Virus record (IMG/VR): IMGVR_UViG_3300020450_000005
Location: 1-33,053 of that record
Strand: one strand, 5' to 3'
From: a virus
Length of the DNA: 33,053 nucleotides
The stretch's first letter is position 1, and each line of letters opens with the position of its first letter. A program made the translations under genes and the position numbers. The notes under the pieces were generated by a model. It saw only the letters and a program-made list of their open reading frames with translations, was not told the DNA's origin and did not search any database. Below, piece after piece: positions 6,451 to 12,087 of the stretch.

Positions 6451-7353
6451 TTATTCTCCTTTTATATTTACTCTTAGTGTACCTTTAGTATCACGCTTGA
6501 TATTAAGAAGCGGACTATAAACTTCTCTTGCATTATCAGGTACATGTTCTAATAAAAACTTTCTTGTTTCTTTTAGTTTGCTTTGTGTTTTGTCTGATTC
6601 GTTTTTTGTTTTGATATAGTTATTTGCATCATTAATAAATGAATTGCTTTGTGACATATCAACTTTAATACCACCATTTACAGGTATCTTATCTATATCT
6701 ACGTCAGTTTGTTTTGTTTTATATTTTGGTGGTGCTGTTGCTTCTGGACACTCTGGGTCAAACTTATCTACATGTTTCTTGAATCTAAAAATAGCATCAA
6801 GCATGTCTTTTTGATATCCTGCATAACTACTCACCTTTACACAATGCCATACGTTTCCAAAGATAATAGGGAAGTAGCATCCACCTATGGGGTAGTAGTA
6901 TTCAACAGTTGAAAAATTTTGGTGTAGAAGGTACAGATAGAATTGCATCTGCGGCATGTATGCTTCTATTGCTTCATCTATATTCTTAAATCTCATACCC
7001 AAAGCACTGGTATGTTTAGCTTCTACAGCACATAGTCTACTTGAACCATCTATACATACATCATCAAGATTGCCACGCATAAATCCTTCACTAAATAATT
7101 GTCTTGGGTTTATATTATCTATCTTGTTTTGTTTCGCACATTCAGTATGTTGCTTATAGAACCACTCAATATTAAATGCTTCTGTTACTGTACCTAGTTG
7201 TACTTGGAATACATCTGATAAGTCTGGGTGTTTTACTTGCCCAGTTTTTTCTTTCCAGAGATCATACCAATCTCCACTCATAATTTTAGCAACATCACTG
7301 CCACCAATATATTTGTTGCGGTCTTTCTCTGCCGCAGTAAGTACTACTGTCAT
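6451..7353 (-). CDS. YqaJ/lambda-type recombination exonuclease
   Basis: The product is 300 aa from the ATG at 7353. The upstream ATG at 7368 begins the Shine-Dalgarno region (ATGAAAGGACAAATC), so 7353 is preferred. Motifs of the PD-(D/E)XK phage exonuclease family are all present: IGGSDVAKIMSGDWYDLW (residues 16-33), E58 in GTVTEAF, D97/D98 in GNLDD, E111-A-K113 in AVEAKHT, and PQMQFYLYLLH (from residue 134). The C-terminal 80 residues are a charged extension. It should degrade one strand of linear dsDNA 5' to 3', loading the neighbouring annealing protein: a Red/RecET-like pair. A promoter with an internal dyad and a structured leader lie upstream. Confidence 0.9.
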   Translation of the reverse strand: MTVVLTAAEKDRNKYIGGSDVAKIMSGDWYDLWKEKTGQVKHPDLSDVFQVQLGTVTEAFNIEWFYKQHTECAKQNKIDNINPRQLFSEGFMRGNLDDVCIDGSSRLCAVEAKHTSALGMRFKNIDEAIEAYMPQMQFYLYLLHQNFSTVEYYYPIGGCYFPIIFGNVWHCVKVSSYAGYQKDMLDAIFRFKKHVDKFDPECPEATAPPKYKTKQTDVDIDKIPVNGGIKVDMSQSNSFINDANNYIKTKNESDKTQSKLKETRKFLLEHVPDNAREVYSPLLNIKRDTKGTLRVNIKGE

Positions 7354-7374
7354 GATTTGTCCTTTCATGTTTGG

Positions 7375-7440
7375 TGTCAGAACACATGGGGAAATATTTT
7401 TTTTTTACACAGGCAATGGTAAAAGTCATATGTTCTGACA
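7375..7440 (-). promoter_or_regulatory. Long hairpin in the leader of the exonuclease mRNA
   Basis: Arms 7375-7388 and 7427-7440 are inverted repeats. Ten base pairs (TGTCAGAACA / TGTTCTGACA) are perfect, and the next four pair on the minus-strand RNA with one U-G wobble, which would be a C-A clash on the plus strand. The 38-base loop holds a run of ten A residues in the mRNA sense. The 3' arm ends 12 bases before the AAGGA site of the exonuclease gene. It may be a regulatory leader structure or paired protein-binding half-sites. Confidence 0.55.
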
Positions 7441-7445
7441 GATTA

Positions 7446-7474
7446 AGACTAATTGCAAGAGTGCAATAAGTCAA
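7446..7474 (-). promoter_or_regulatory. Leftward promoter with operator-like dyad in its spacer
   Basis: Read on the minus strand, TTGACT (7474-7469) and TAGTCT (7451-7446) are separated by 17 bases, matching the sigma-70 layout (five of six and three of six consensus bases). The spacer holds the dyad ATTGCA-4-TGCAAT (7452-7467), which fills it almost exactly. A dimeric repressor bound there would block polymerase. The HTH proteins at 8343-8949 are candidate regulators. The promoter would serve the exonuclease, annealing and SSB-like genes. Confidence 0.5.
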
Positions 7475-7483
7475 GCCCTTAAT

Positions 7484-8026
7484 TTACTGGGATAATTTAG
7501 CTAGCCAAGTTTCTCCTGTTTTGCGAAATGGATCAACAAAGGCTACTCTATCTCTTACCATACACCGCAATGCATAGATGTTACTATCTTGAAGTATTGA
7601 TTGTGTCCAACCTTTAGGCTGTGGAAAGTACTGACAATTTTTTATTACAGTACGAACCATATGATTGACCATATCCATTGGGTATTCTGATATTATTTCT
7701 GCTGTTGTACTTATAATAGCATCAACATTTTTATCTTTATCAAAGCGTAACACACATGCTTTCTGTTTCATTATGTCCTGAACTTCTTTTTTGTTGTACT
7801 CTTCAAAATACCAATCAACCATCTTCATTATTTCTTTGTGTGATTCTAGATTGGTTGGTGTGTATTTCATTTCTAAAGGCTTACCCATATAGCCAGTGAA
7901 CTCAACACCTTCAAGTCTGTTGTGTGCATAGCGTAGTGCAGTCAATAGATTTTCTGTTGCTTTCATTGGGTCTTTGTAGTCACATAAAAGCATACGACCA
8001 TCTGCTTCATCATAATCTTTAGTCAT
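7484..8026 (-). CDS. Unknown early protein, possibly replication-associated
   Basis: This 180-aa soluble protein is rich in charged residues. The central segment DKNVDAIISTTAEIISEYP, then VRTVIKNCQYFPQPKGWTQS..., loosely recalls the 'YFPsxxE' stretch of helicase loader or inhibitor proteins of phages (G39P, lambda P type). That resemblance is weak and is my inference. No nucleotide-binding loop or metal site is seen. It starts by overlapping the nuclease gene's stop (start 8026, nuclease stop 8023). As the phage has no recognisable helicase, primase or polymerase, a factor that recruits the host replisome would be expected somewhere in this arm. Confidence 0.7.
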   Translation of the reverse strand: MTKDYDEADGRMLLCDYKDPMKATENLLTALRYAHNRLEGVEFTGYMGKPLEMKYTPTNLESHKEIMKMVDWYFEEYNKKEVQDIMKQKACVLRFDKDKNVDAIISTTAEIISEYPMDMVNHMVRTVIKNCQYFPQPKGWTQSILQDSNIYALRCMVRDRVAFVDPFRKTGETWLAKLSQ

Positions 8027-8391
8027 TTTAATTCCTTTCTGTTTTTGTTTAGTGTTGGTGCTGTGTATTTTTCAAATACATCTTGGTTCATTAATACTAT
8101 TTGTTTTATATTTTTTCCTCCTTCACTCTTTTTAAATATTGCTATGTCATTATTTTCTAATACCTCCCAAATGTTTGGGAAGCGTGATTTCTTATTTACA
8201 TTTCTGTACTTACACTCAACATACAATATTTCTGTTTGTAAGCTAATTGTTATATCACTGCGTAAGTCTGCTCGTAGGTGTCCATGCTGTCCACTAGCTA
8301 TCTGCTTTGCACATACAACACCAAGAGAATCCAGCCATTCTTTTATTTTGTTTTCGTGGTAGTTCCCTTTGCTTTTTTCTTTGGAAGGCAT
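8023..8391 (-). CDS. PD-(D/E)XK nuclease, Holliday-junction-resolvase-like
   Basis: The protein is 122 aa with the order of an Hjc or VRR-NUC type nuclease: KGNYHENKIKEWLDSLG (E13 in the first helix), an exposed basic loop with GQHG, D46 in RSDITIS, and E59-C-K61 in LYVECKYR. These are the metal-binding residues of the fold. It probably cuts branched DNA made by the exonuclease and annealing pair, before packaging. Its first 49 bases overlap the 3' end of the HTH gene at 8343 in another frame. Confidence 0.75.
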   Translation of the reverse strand: MPSKEKSKGNYHENKIKEWLDSLGVVCAKQIASGQHGHLRADLRSDITISLQTEILYVECKYRNVNKKSRFPNIWEVLENNDIAIFKKSEGGKNIKQIVLMNQDVFEKYTAPTLNKNRKELK

Positions 8392-8591
8392 TTGTCTTTA
8401 TAAACCTCTCTGTGTTTGGCTATTAGTTCTATAGCATCTTTAACTTTTATTGCAGTTGTATACCTTAACTCTACTCCTCTCATGTTTCTGTAGTAAGTAG
8501 AGTAAGGTATACCTGCGAACTTAAATGCTGAAGCTAGATCCACATGTGTGGTTTGCGATAGAGTTTCTAGTTGTGCTAAGTATGTCTTCAT
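8343..8591 (-). CDS. Small HTH DNA-binding protein
   Basis: It is 82 aa from ATG 8591. ATG 8609 and TTG 8627 are alternative starts, and none has a strong Shine-Dalgarno. Residues about 20-48 (LASAFKFAGIPYSTYYRNMR) read as a helix-turn-helix of the Cro/CI or Sau3AI-regulator kind, and the C-terminus is a basic tail (KKKAKGTTTKTK). It is a candidate early regulator that could bind the dyads at 7452, 10586 or 12015. Its start lies inside the upstream gene, with 71 bases shared. Confidence 0.65.
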   Translation of the reverse strand: MKTYLAQLETLSQTTHVDLASAFKFAGIPYSTYYRNMRGVELRYTTAIKVKDAIELIAKHREVYKDKCLPKKKAKGTTTKTK

Positions 8592-8949
8592 AATAACTTG
8601 TTGTAGCATTATTTTCTTTTGCGTCAAAGATTATTTGTTTATTATGTTGCAATACTGCACTCCCTTTTTTATTAATACCATAGGTATTGTAGATACCAAG
8701 AGCAAAAGCATGACTATTATAACGTGTAGAAACAATACAGTTATGTTTATGTTCTAAAACATTAAGAACACTACTCACATATGAAGTTTCTTCTTTTGCA
8801 AGTTCCATTATTCTTTTATGTGTTGTATGATTTACACTTCTTGTTTTGTCTGGATATTGTTTATTTAATAAAAATATAGAAGTTAGTATTTTTAATTGTC
8901 GTACTGTTAGTATAATATTATATGCCTGTTTTATTTCATGTAACATCAT
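8521..8949 (-). CDS. Winged-helix-like regulator or replication protein
   Basis: The product is 142 aa from ATG 8949 (AAGGA 9 bases upstream, ATGA overlap with the previous stop). In-frame codons up to 8988 are less likely to be translated. VRQLKILTSIFLLNKQYP followed by SVNHTTHKRIMELAKEETSY and VSSVLNVLEHK resembles a MarR-type winged helix. The last 24 residues are encoded by DNA that also encodes the N-terminus of the HTH protein at 8591, and they look like out-of-frame filler. The native protein may therefore have been extended through a lost stop. Confidence 0.6.
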   Translation of the reverse strand: MMLHEIKQAYNIILTVRQLKILTSIFLLNKQYPDKTRSVNHTTHKRIMELAKEETSYVSSVLNVLEHKHNCIVSTRYNSHAFALGIYNTYGINKKGSAVLQHNKQIIFDAKENNATTSYYEDILSTTRNSIANHTCGSSFSI

Positions 8950-9203
8950 AATAATTTTCCTTGTGTTGTGATTGGGTTTGGATTCCATTTTATATCTACA
9001 AGACCATACGTTTTTGTCTTGTCAAATTTATCTGTAAATGTACCTCTTGGTGTTAAGTATTTTAATTCGTCATAACTCACTGACATTTCCTGTCCTTGAC
9101 AACGTATTACAATACCTGCTTTTGCATCGCATGCTTTCTGCCATTGTGTACTTCTTATAGATACAACACCATGCCAAGTACGCTTTACTTTTATTGGTTT
9201 CAT
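8946..9203 (-). CDS. Hypothetical early protein (85 aa)
   Basis: The gene is coupled at both ends (start 9203 overlaps the previous stop, and its stop overlaps ATG 8949). The protein is basic at the N-terminus (MKPIKVKRTWHGVVSIRS), then contains a beta-rich centre (GIVIRCQGQEMSVSYDELKY) and a short C-terminus. A small SH3-like or Tudor-like barrel is possible from the strand pattern, but I recognise no family. Confidence 0.7.
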   Translation of the reverse strand: MKPIKVKRTWHGVVSIRSTQWQKACDAKAGIVIRCQGQEMSVSYDELKYLTPRGTFTDKFDKTKTYGLVDIKWNPNPITTQGKLL

Positions 9204-9463
9204 TCTATTATTACTCCATGATTTGCTGAAAAGTTTTTTAAGTCCTCTTCAATTTTGTGTTCGTTTTGATATTCCATACCTTCATGTACCATACTTATAA
9301 GTCTATCCTGTTCTTGTTTGGCACAACCTACTAGTAATTCCTGTTGTGGTATTTGTTGGTTTGGAAAAATAACTTTACCCAATTTTACAACATCATCATG
9401 TGATAATTTACTCATTGCTTTTATTAGGTTTTGTATGTTAATAGTTGTGTTATATGACATCAT
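9200..9463 (-). CDS. Hypothetical early protein (87 aa)
   Basis: The start is ATG 9463 or the adjacent ATG 9460, behind GGGAGATAAC. The protein is mostly helical. LIKAMSKLSHDDVVKLGKVI is a two-helix stretch, and the C-terminal part (KQEQDRLISMVHEGMEYQNE) is charged. There is no membrane segment and no catalytic motif. It overlaps the following gene by 4 bases and the small preceding frame (9460-9615) by 4 bases. Confidence 0.7.
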   Translation of the reverse strand: MMSYNTTINIQNLIKAMSKLSHDDVVKLGKVIFPNQQIPQQELLVGCAKQEQDRLISMVHEGMEYQNEHKIEEDLKNFSANHGVIIE

Positions 9464-9615
9464 GTTATCTCCCTGTCTGTTGTCATTGTTTTGTGTTTGG
9501 GAACTTGGGTGGGCAAATTAATGCCCACCCTTTTTTTATATTTACGTTTCTTATTTTGATTTATATCTTTTGGTATAGTTCTTAATTTAAATTGTTCTGC
9601 AATAGATTGTGTCAT
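9460..9615 (-). CDS. Small basic protein (51 aa) containing a perfect hairpin
   Basis: This frame fills the gap between the DUF932 gene and the 87-aa gene. ATG 9615 is one base from the TAA of the DUF932 gene, and its TGA overlaps the next ATG. It starts MTQSIAEQFKLRTIPKDINQ and continues with a Lys/Arg-rich stretch. The tight fit at both ends supports a real gene. However, the Shine-Dalgarno is weak, and the sequence contains a 9-bp perfect inverted repeat with an A-run (9507-9537) that looks like a terminator on the other strand. The gap could therefore be a regulatory spacer instead. Confidence 0.5.
   Translation of the reverse strand: MTQSIAEQFKLRTIPKDINQNKKRKYKKRVGINLPTQVPKHKTMTTDREIT
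9507..9537 (+). terminator. Intrinsic terminator pointing against the early operon
   Basis: The stem GGGTGGGCA (9507-9515) / TGCCCACCC (9522-9530) is a perfect nine pairs with a 6-base loop, followed by seven T on the plus strand. This is a textbook rho-independent terminator for rightward transcription, yet all genes here run left. In the leftward mRNA the same hairpin is preceded by seven A and followed by no U-run, so it should not terminate there. Confidence 0.75.
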
Positions 9616-9616
9616 T

Positions 9617-10546
9617 TTAGTAAGTCCATTGTTTCAATAAGTTTGTTACTTTGGCATGCCTTTTGTTACTGTCATTTATCCTAGCTACTGGCGACTCATT
9701 ACGATAAGCATTTTTATCTTCTGATGCAGGAGTATGTGTTGCCCATTCAGTCATAGCATTGTATGTAGCCCAAGCATTATGACCAAGCTCTTTACGATAG
9801 TCTCGTAATAGTCTTGTTAGAATTGTTACTTGTGTTTCATTTACTTTACGTTGACCATTTACAATATCAGTACATAAATATTTACGAAACATTTGCATAG
9901 CCTGTTGTCTTGATTGTCCTGATTGTACCATCTTATTGTATACATCTTCACTCTTCATAAATATTTCTGATGAGTGTTTTGTGTTTTCAAGTAAGCTGTT
10001 ATAGTTTGTATTTGCTGTATGTTTAAGAACAGAACCTGTAATCGCTTGACCATACATCATTCCATTTAGGCATATTAAACGCATAGCAAGGGCTTTGATC
10101 GCCAGTTTCCAGTTGCCACAATATGAATTGTAGAACTCCATTTTGAAACAAACAGTATCATTTAAACCAGAACGCACATCAAAGGATTGATCTGGGAAAT
10201 ACACTTCTCCTCTTAGCTTGCGTCCATTCTCATAGACTCTGATGTTGGGTATGACTTTACCTATATGTAGTTTCTCAGCTACTTCAAGAACCTTGTTTAC
10301 TATTGGTTCATGTAGCTGTTCAACATATTTAGATTTATGTTCACCAACAACACACATATCTCTTGTGTTAATTAGTTGTCTGCTTTCTTTGTTTTCTACA
10401 GTATGTTCAACACCATCAATAGTTATAGTTGATGTACAATAGTTAGCCCATTTTACTGGGAATGTATATTCTTCTGGGTTGTGGTATTCTTTAGCATAGA
10501 TTTTATCTAGCAAAGGTTTAGTTGCAATTGTATTGTCTAGTGGCAT
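9617..10546 (-). CDS. DUF932 (phage/plasmid-like) protein
   Basis: It is 309 aa from ATG 10546. An in-frame ATG at 10558 is part of the Shine-Dalgarno ATGGAGATAACA and is unlikely to be used. The segment DTVCFKMEFYNSYCGNWKLA, then RLICLNGMMYG and KHTANTNY, is the conserved heart of the DUF932 family found on phages and plasmids (function unknown; often near anti-restriction or recombination genes). It is the largest leftward gene product. It has its own upstream AT-rich inverted repeat and is separated from the preceding transcription unit by a terminator. Confidence 0.8.
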   Translation of the reverse strand: MPLDNTIATKPLLDKIYAKEYHNPEEYTFPVKWANYCTSTITIDGVEHTVENKESRQLINTRDMCVVGEHKSKYVEQLHEPIVNKVLEVAEKLHIGKVIPNIRVYENGRKLRGEVYFPDQSFDVRSGLNDTVCFKMEFYNSYCGNWKLAIKALAMRLICLNGMMYGQAITGSVLKHTANTNYNSLLENTKHSSEIFMKSEDVYNKMVQSGQSRQQAMQMFRKYLCTDIVNGQRKVNETQVTILTRLLRDYRKELGHNAWATYNAMTEWATHTPASEDKNAYRNESPVARINDSNKRHAKVTNLLKQWTY

Positions 10547-10585
10547 TGTTATCTCCATTTTAGTTTTGTGTTAGTAATTTAGTTT

Positions 10586-10625
10586 AGCATAAAAAAAATA
10601 TTGAATAAATAATTTTATTTATGCT
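10586..10625. promoter_or_regulatory. AT-rich inverted repeat upstream of the DUF932 gene
   Basis: Arms 10586-10599 and 10612-10625 are inverted copies matching at 13 of 14 bases (AGCATAAAAAAAAT / ATTTTATTTATGCT) around a 12-base spacer. It lies about 40 bases upstream of the DUF932 start and downstream of the minus-strand terminator at 10704. It is probably an operator or a promoter element. I find no convincing -35/-10 pair with correct spacing nearby. Confidence 0.4.
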
Positions 10626-10703
10626 GATTGAGTATGTATTGTTGTCGCAATATTTTTTTTCTGGGCGCATTCCCCCTTCCTGTGCAATGGTTCAGAACTG
10701 AGT

Positions 10704-10741
10704 ACAAAAATAGCACAACCTAGCTATAAGCTAGGTTGTGC
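10704..10741 (-). terminator. Leftward intrinsic terminator after the first early unit
   Basis: GCACAACCTAGC (10713-10724) and GCTAGGTTGTGC (10730-10741) form a perfect 12-bp stem with a 5-base loop. On the minus strand the hairpin is followed by TATTTTTG. It terminates the unit that begins at 11636 and includes the 35-aa membrane peptide gene, 6 bases after that gene's stop. Confidence 0.85.
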
Positions 10742-10747
10742 GGTTGG

Positions 10748-10855
10748 TTAGAGTAGGCAACCTATAAACACGATTGCTGTTATTAGGGTGATAAAGAAGG
10801 TGAACTCAATCACCTCCTTTACCTTCCAGTTAAGGTTACTATACCATTTAAGCAT
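10748..10855 (-). CDS. Small single-span membrane peptide (35 aa)
   Basis: ATG 10855 lies inside the last codons of the upstream gene (8-base overlap) and the frame ends at TAA 10750-10748. The peptide is MLKWYSNLNWKVKEVIEF followed by TFFITLITAIVFIGCLL. It has an amphipathic, aromatic and basic N-terminus and then one strongly hydrophobic helix. A terminator hairpin follows immediately, which argues that the transcript was shaped to include this gene. It is co-translated with the first early gene. A candidate role is early membrane takeover or superinfection exclusion, but this is only suggestion. Confidence 0.6.
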   Translation of the reverse strand: MLKWYSNLNWKVKEVIEFTFFITLITAIVFIGCLL

Positions 10856-11636
10856 CAGTTGTCTCACCCATTTTAGCAGACTCTGCTTTAGCATCTTCTA
10901 GCATCTTGGCGACTGTTGCAAACTCAGTGCTATTAGCTTTCTTTTCGTCTGCAGTCTTTAGGCTTGATGCTTCGTTGCTGATTTGAGTCAGTCTTTTTTG
11001 GAGTGACACTATGTACTGATTGGCTGTACGTCTTTCATCTGCCAATTTCTTGGTACGTTCCTCAAGCTCCTTTTGCTTAGTCCAGTGCATGTAGTCATAG
11101 TTGAAGAACAGTTTGAAACAAGCTAGCATTGCCAATTCACATTCCATGAACTTAGGAAAACCTTCTCTGTTGTTCTCAAAGACAGCCCTCTCTCTTTGGA
11201 GTTTGTTGTCGTCCATGATTGCTTGAGTGTCCTCTTGCACCTCATGTGTGTAAGTATTGACTGATTTGTACTTGTCTGTACTGTCTTTGTCCTGAATACT
11301 TTGACGATCTAGGGCTGTTTTCATGTGAACTATTGGCGATTGATTTGCCTTTGTTCTTATATTTACATTGTAGTGAGACAGTACATTCAAGATTGGGATA
11401 TAGAATCGTTCACCCCAGTATGTCCTTTTACCTACAGGGTCATACTCTACTGGTAGGATTTGCCCTGTTTTGATGTCATACTCCTCACTTGTTACAGTGT
11501 TGAGTTGGTAGTCACCACAAAGCTCTTTGAACTGTTGATATACTAGCCAAGTGATGACATTGTCAGCAGGTCGCTTATCAGTGAATGCTAGTATTGTTTT
11601 TATTGTATTATCTATTTGTTTAGTTGTATATTCCAT
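10848..11636 (-). CDS. First leftward (early) gene, unknown coiled-coil protein
   Basis: The protein is 262 aa, start ATG 11636 with AAAGGACTAACA upstream. The N-terminal 100 residues look globular (NVITWLVYQQFKELCGDY...KRTYWGERFYIPIL). The middle is polar, and the last 85 residues are a long charged helix, probably a coiled coil (QKELEERTKKLADERRTANQ, then ISNEASSLK and AKMLEDAKAESAK). There is no signal peptide or catalytic motif. Its base composition is visibly richer in G and C than neighbouring early genes, which might indicate a different origin. It is the gene next to the divergent control region, so it is probably the first expressed and could be a host-takeover protein. A TAAAAT -10-like box lies on the minus strand at 11688-11683. 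Confidence 0.75.
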   Translation of the reverse strand: MEYTTKQIDNTIKTILAFTDKRPADNVITWLVYQQFKELCGDYQLNTVTSEEYDIKTGQILPVEYDPVGKRTYWGERFYIPILNVLSHYNVNIRTKANQSPIVHMKTALDRQSIQDKDSTDKYKSVNTYTHEVQEDTQAIMDDNKLQRERAVFENNREGFPKFMECELAMLACFKLFFNYDYMHWTKQKELEERTKKLADERRTANQYIVSLQKRLTQISNEASSLKTADEKKANSTEFATVAKMLEDAKAESAKMGETTDA

Positions 11637-11703
11637 TTGTTAGTCCTTTCATTTAGAAATATATTTGAAGAAGTCTGAATACATTTTATCCAAACTATGG
11701 GAA

Positions 11704-12009
11704 CCAAAGGATTAATAAACCCTTTGGGTCAACCAAAATCGTATGCGACAAACGGTCAGCACCTTCTGTTAGGTGCGAACGGCTTGTTGCTTCTATTTTG
11801 GTTGAGGTCGCCCACTTGCCTGCGACCCTTGTCCATAGGGTTTATTGAGCCATAACCCACAATGACCCCCATCAATCCACGCAGGAAGACCACTTCAAGT
11901 GGGCTTACAAGTACTAGGGATTGTTGGGCGTGTCGCAGTGGGTACAATCGCTAGGGAGTTTGATGATGATGATATGAAATATAAAAGCTGTCACTCTAAC
12001 AGCTTTTAT
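11704..12009 (+). ncRNA. Candidate structured noncoding RNA, two helical domains plus pseudoknot
   Basis: This GC-rich island (80 of 150 bases in 11801-11950) lies in the 451-bp gap between the divergent arms. Domain 1: P1 11712-11727/11833-11848 (15 of 16 paired), P2 11729-11739/11795-11805 (11 bp), P3 11745-11751/11784-11790, P4 11759-11764/11771-11776 (6-base loop), P5 11806-11811/11822-11827. Domain 2: 11855-11860/11938-11943, 11863-11866/11932-11935, 11868-11878/11918-11928. The P5 loop CCACUUG (11812-11818) is complementary to 11896-11902, joining the domains. Wobbles in P1 (U11713-G11847), P3 (G11747-U11788) and domain 2 (U11863-G11935) pair only on the plus strand. An intrinsic terminator ends it. 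I see no tRNA, tmRNA, RNase P or group I core signature and cannot name a class. Confidence 0.65.
11981..12009 (+). terminator. Intrinsic terminator at the 3' end of the structured RNA
   Basis: ATAAAAGCTGT (11981-11991) and ACAGCTTTTAT (11999-12009) pair over 11 bases around a 7-base loop. The 3' arm supplies the U-rich run. The element is symmetric enough to work on both strands, but only the plus strand has a plausible transcript upstream. It also insulates the terminase promoter downstream. Confidence 0.65.
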
Positions 12010-12014
12010 CAAGT

Positions 12015-12031
12015 ATTCGCATCATGCGAAT
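12015..12031. promoter_or_regulatory. Operator-like dyad upstream of the late promoter
   Basis: ATTCGCAT and ATGCGAAT flank a single C, a perfect 8+1+8 dyad. It lies 20 bases upstream of the TTGACA box at 12052 and just after the terminator, a usual place for an activator or repressor site controlling the packaging and structural genes. It could also form a short hairpin. No second copy was noticed. Confidence 0.45.
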
Positions 12032-12051
12032 GAATTTCTGTTATTATGGTA

Positions 12052-12081
12052 TTGACATGGTCTTTTGGATTAGCTTAGAGT
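12052..12081 (+). promoter_or_regulatory. Likely rightward promoter for terminase and structural genes
   Basis: TTGACA at 12052-12057 is a perfect sigma-70 -35 box. TAGAGT at 12076-12081 follows with an 18-base spacer and matches TATAAT at four of six positions. The start point would fall at about 12088, the first base of the terminase small subunit ATG, so the message could be leaderless. No good Shine-Dalgarno is visible upstream of that ATG, which agrees with this. Confidence 0.5.
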
Positions 12082-12087
12082 GGGCGC

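Noticed and set aside
11756-11947. 63-codon minus-strand frame over the intergenic island
   Set aside because: It begins at TTG with no Shine-Dalgarno and overlaps the helices of the structured RNA. Its composition looks like chance in a GC-rich stretch.
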